This document shows positions 5,352 to 5,420 of a stretch of 5,420 bases of DNA, piece after piece. The position numbers and the translations under genes were made by a program. Location of the stretch: the NCBI GenBank assembly GCA_013215905.1, contig JABSQI010000132.1, positions 1 to 5,420 on the forward strand. The letters run 5' to 3'. The notes under the pieces are model-generated. The model did no database searches, was not told where the DNA came from, and was given only the letters and a program-made list of their open reading frames with translations. The stretch's first letter is position 1, and each line of letters begins with the position of its first letter. The stretch comes from Legionellales bacterium (GTDB lineage Bacteria; Pseudomonadota; Gammaproteobacteria; PIVX01).

Positions 5352-5371
5352 GTAAACTATTTTTGGTTTAC
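5352..5371. repeat. Small perfect hairpin, GTAAAC / GTTTAC
   Basis: GTAAAC (5352-5357) and GTTTAC (5366-5371) are exact reverse complements around an eight-base loop TATTTTTG. There is no flanking T-run, so a terminator is not indicated. It lies 35 bases beyond the point where dnaX breaks off and may belong to the foreign or rearranged DNA there. Confidence -1.
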
Positions 5372-5382
5372 TGTAAATGATC

Positions 5383-5418
5383 GATTAAATCCACACATTT
5401 GATTAAGCCCACACTTCG
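5383..5418 (+). repeat. Two 18-nt direct repeats, CACA-rich
   Basis: GATTAAATCCACACATTT (5383-5400) is followed directly by GATTAAGCCCACACTTCG (5401-5418); 13 of 18 positions match. The core AATCCACACAT resembles AATCAAACACAT units read on the minus strand of the left array (424-513). The array may continue past the window edge. Confidence -1.
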
Positions 5419-5420
5419 AA

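Overview
The window looks like AT-rich bacterial chromosome, most plausibly from a low-GC gammaproteobacterium. The evidence is two conserved housekeeping clusters, dnaX-ybaB-recR and ffh-rpsP-rimM-trmD, together with a tau-type DnaX C-terminal region and protein sequences that align by eye with the E. coli proteins. A host-associated or marine low-GC lineage would fit the composition, but the sequence does not prove this. All recognisable genes of the main block (about 496-5316) lie on the minus strand.

Layout in window coordinates: 1-444 (+) is the 5' part of a class-III aminotransferase (glutamate-1-semialdehyde aminotransferase-like) that enters from the left and breaks off near 411. A degenerate TG-rich tandem repeat of about 13 nt follows at 424-513. 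At 496-627 (-) is a previously uncalled 43-codon stub of trmD, cut off inside that repeat. Then come rimM (611-1105), rpsP (1124-1378), ffh (1460-2800) and an isolated type IV pilin-like gene (2885-3316), all minus. The 381-bp spacer 3317-3697 holds a candidate pilin promoter and what looks like a decayed IS200/IS605 right end. After it come recR (3698-4300), ybaB (4306-4614) and the 3' part of dnaX (4630-5316), all minus. The last 100 bp contain a small hairpin and two copies of an 18-nt repeat resembling the left-hand repeat.

Function: rpsP, rimM and trmD form a ribosome-synthesis operon and ffh supplies the SRP GTPase. dnaX, ybaB and recR link the clamp loader to a nucleoid protein and to recombinational repair. 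The pilin is not part of either cluster.

The main anomaly is that the housekeeping block is cut at both ends. trmD keeps only its N-terminus and dnaX only its C-terminal half, although both genes are normally essential. Each cut lies in or next to short CACA/TGTG-type repeats, in opposite orientation at the two ends. Repeat-mediated rearrangement, a real genome break, or an assembly/amplification chimera could each explain this. The sequence alone cannot decide between them.
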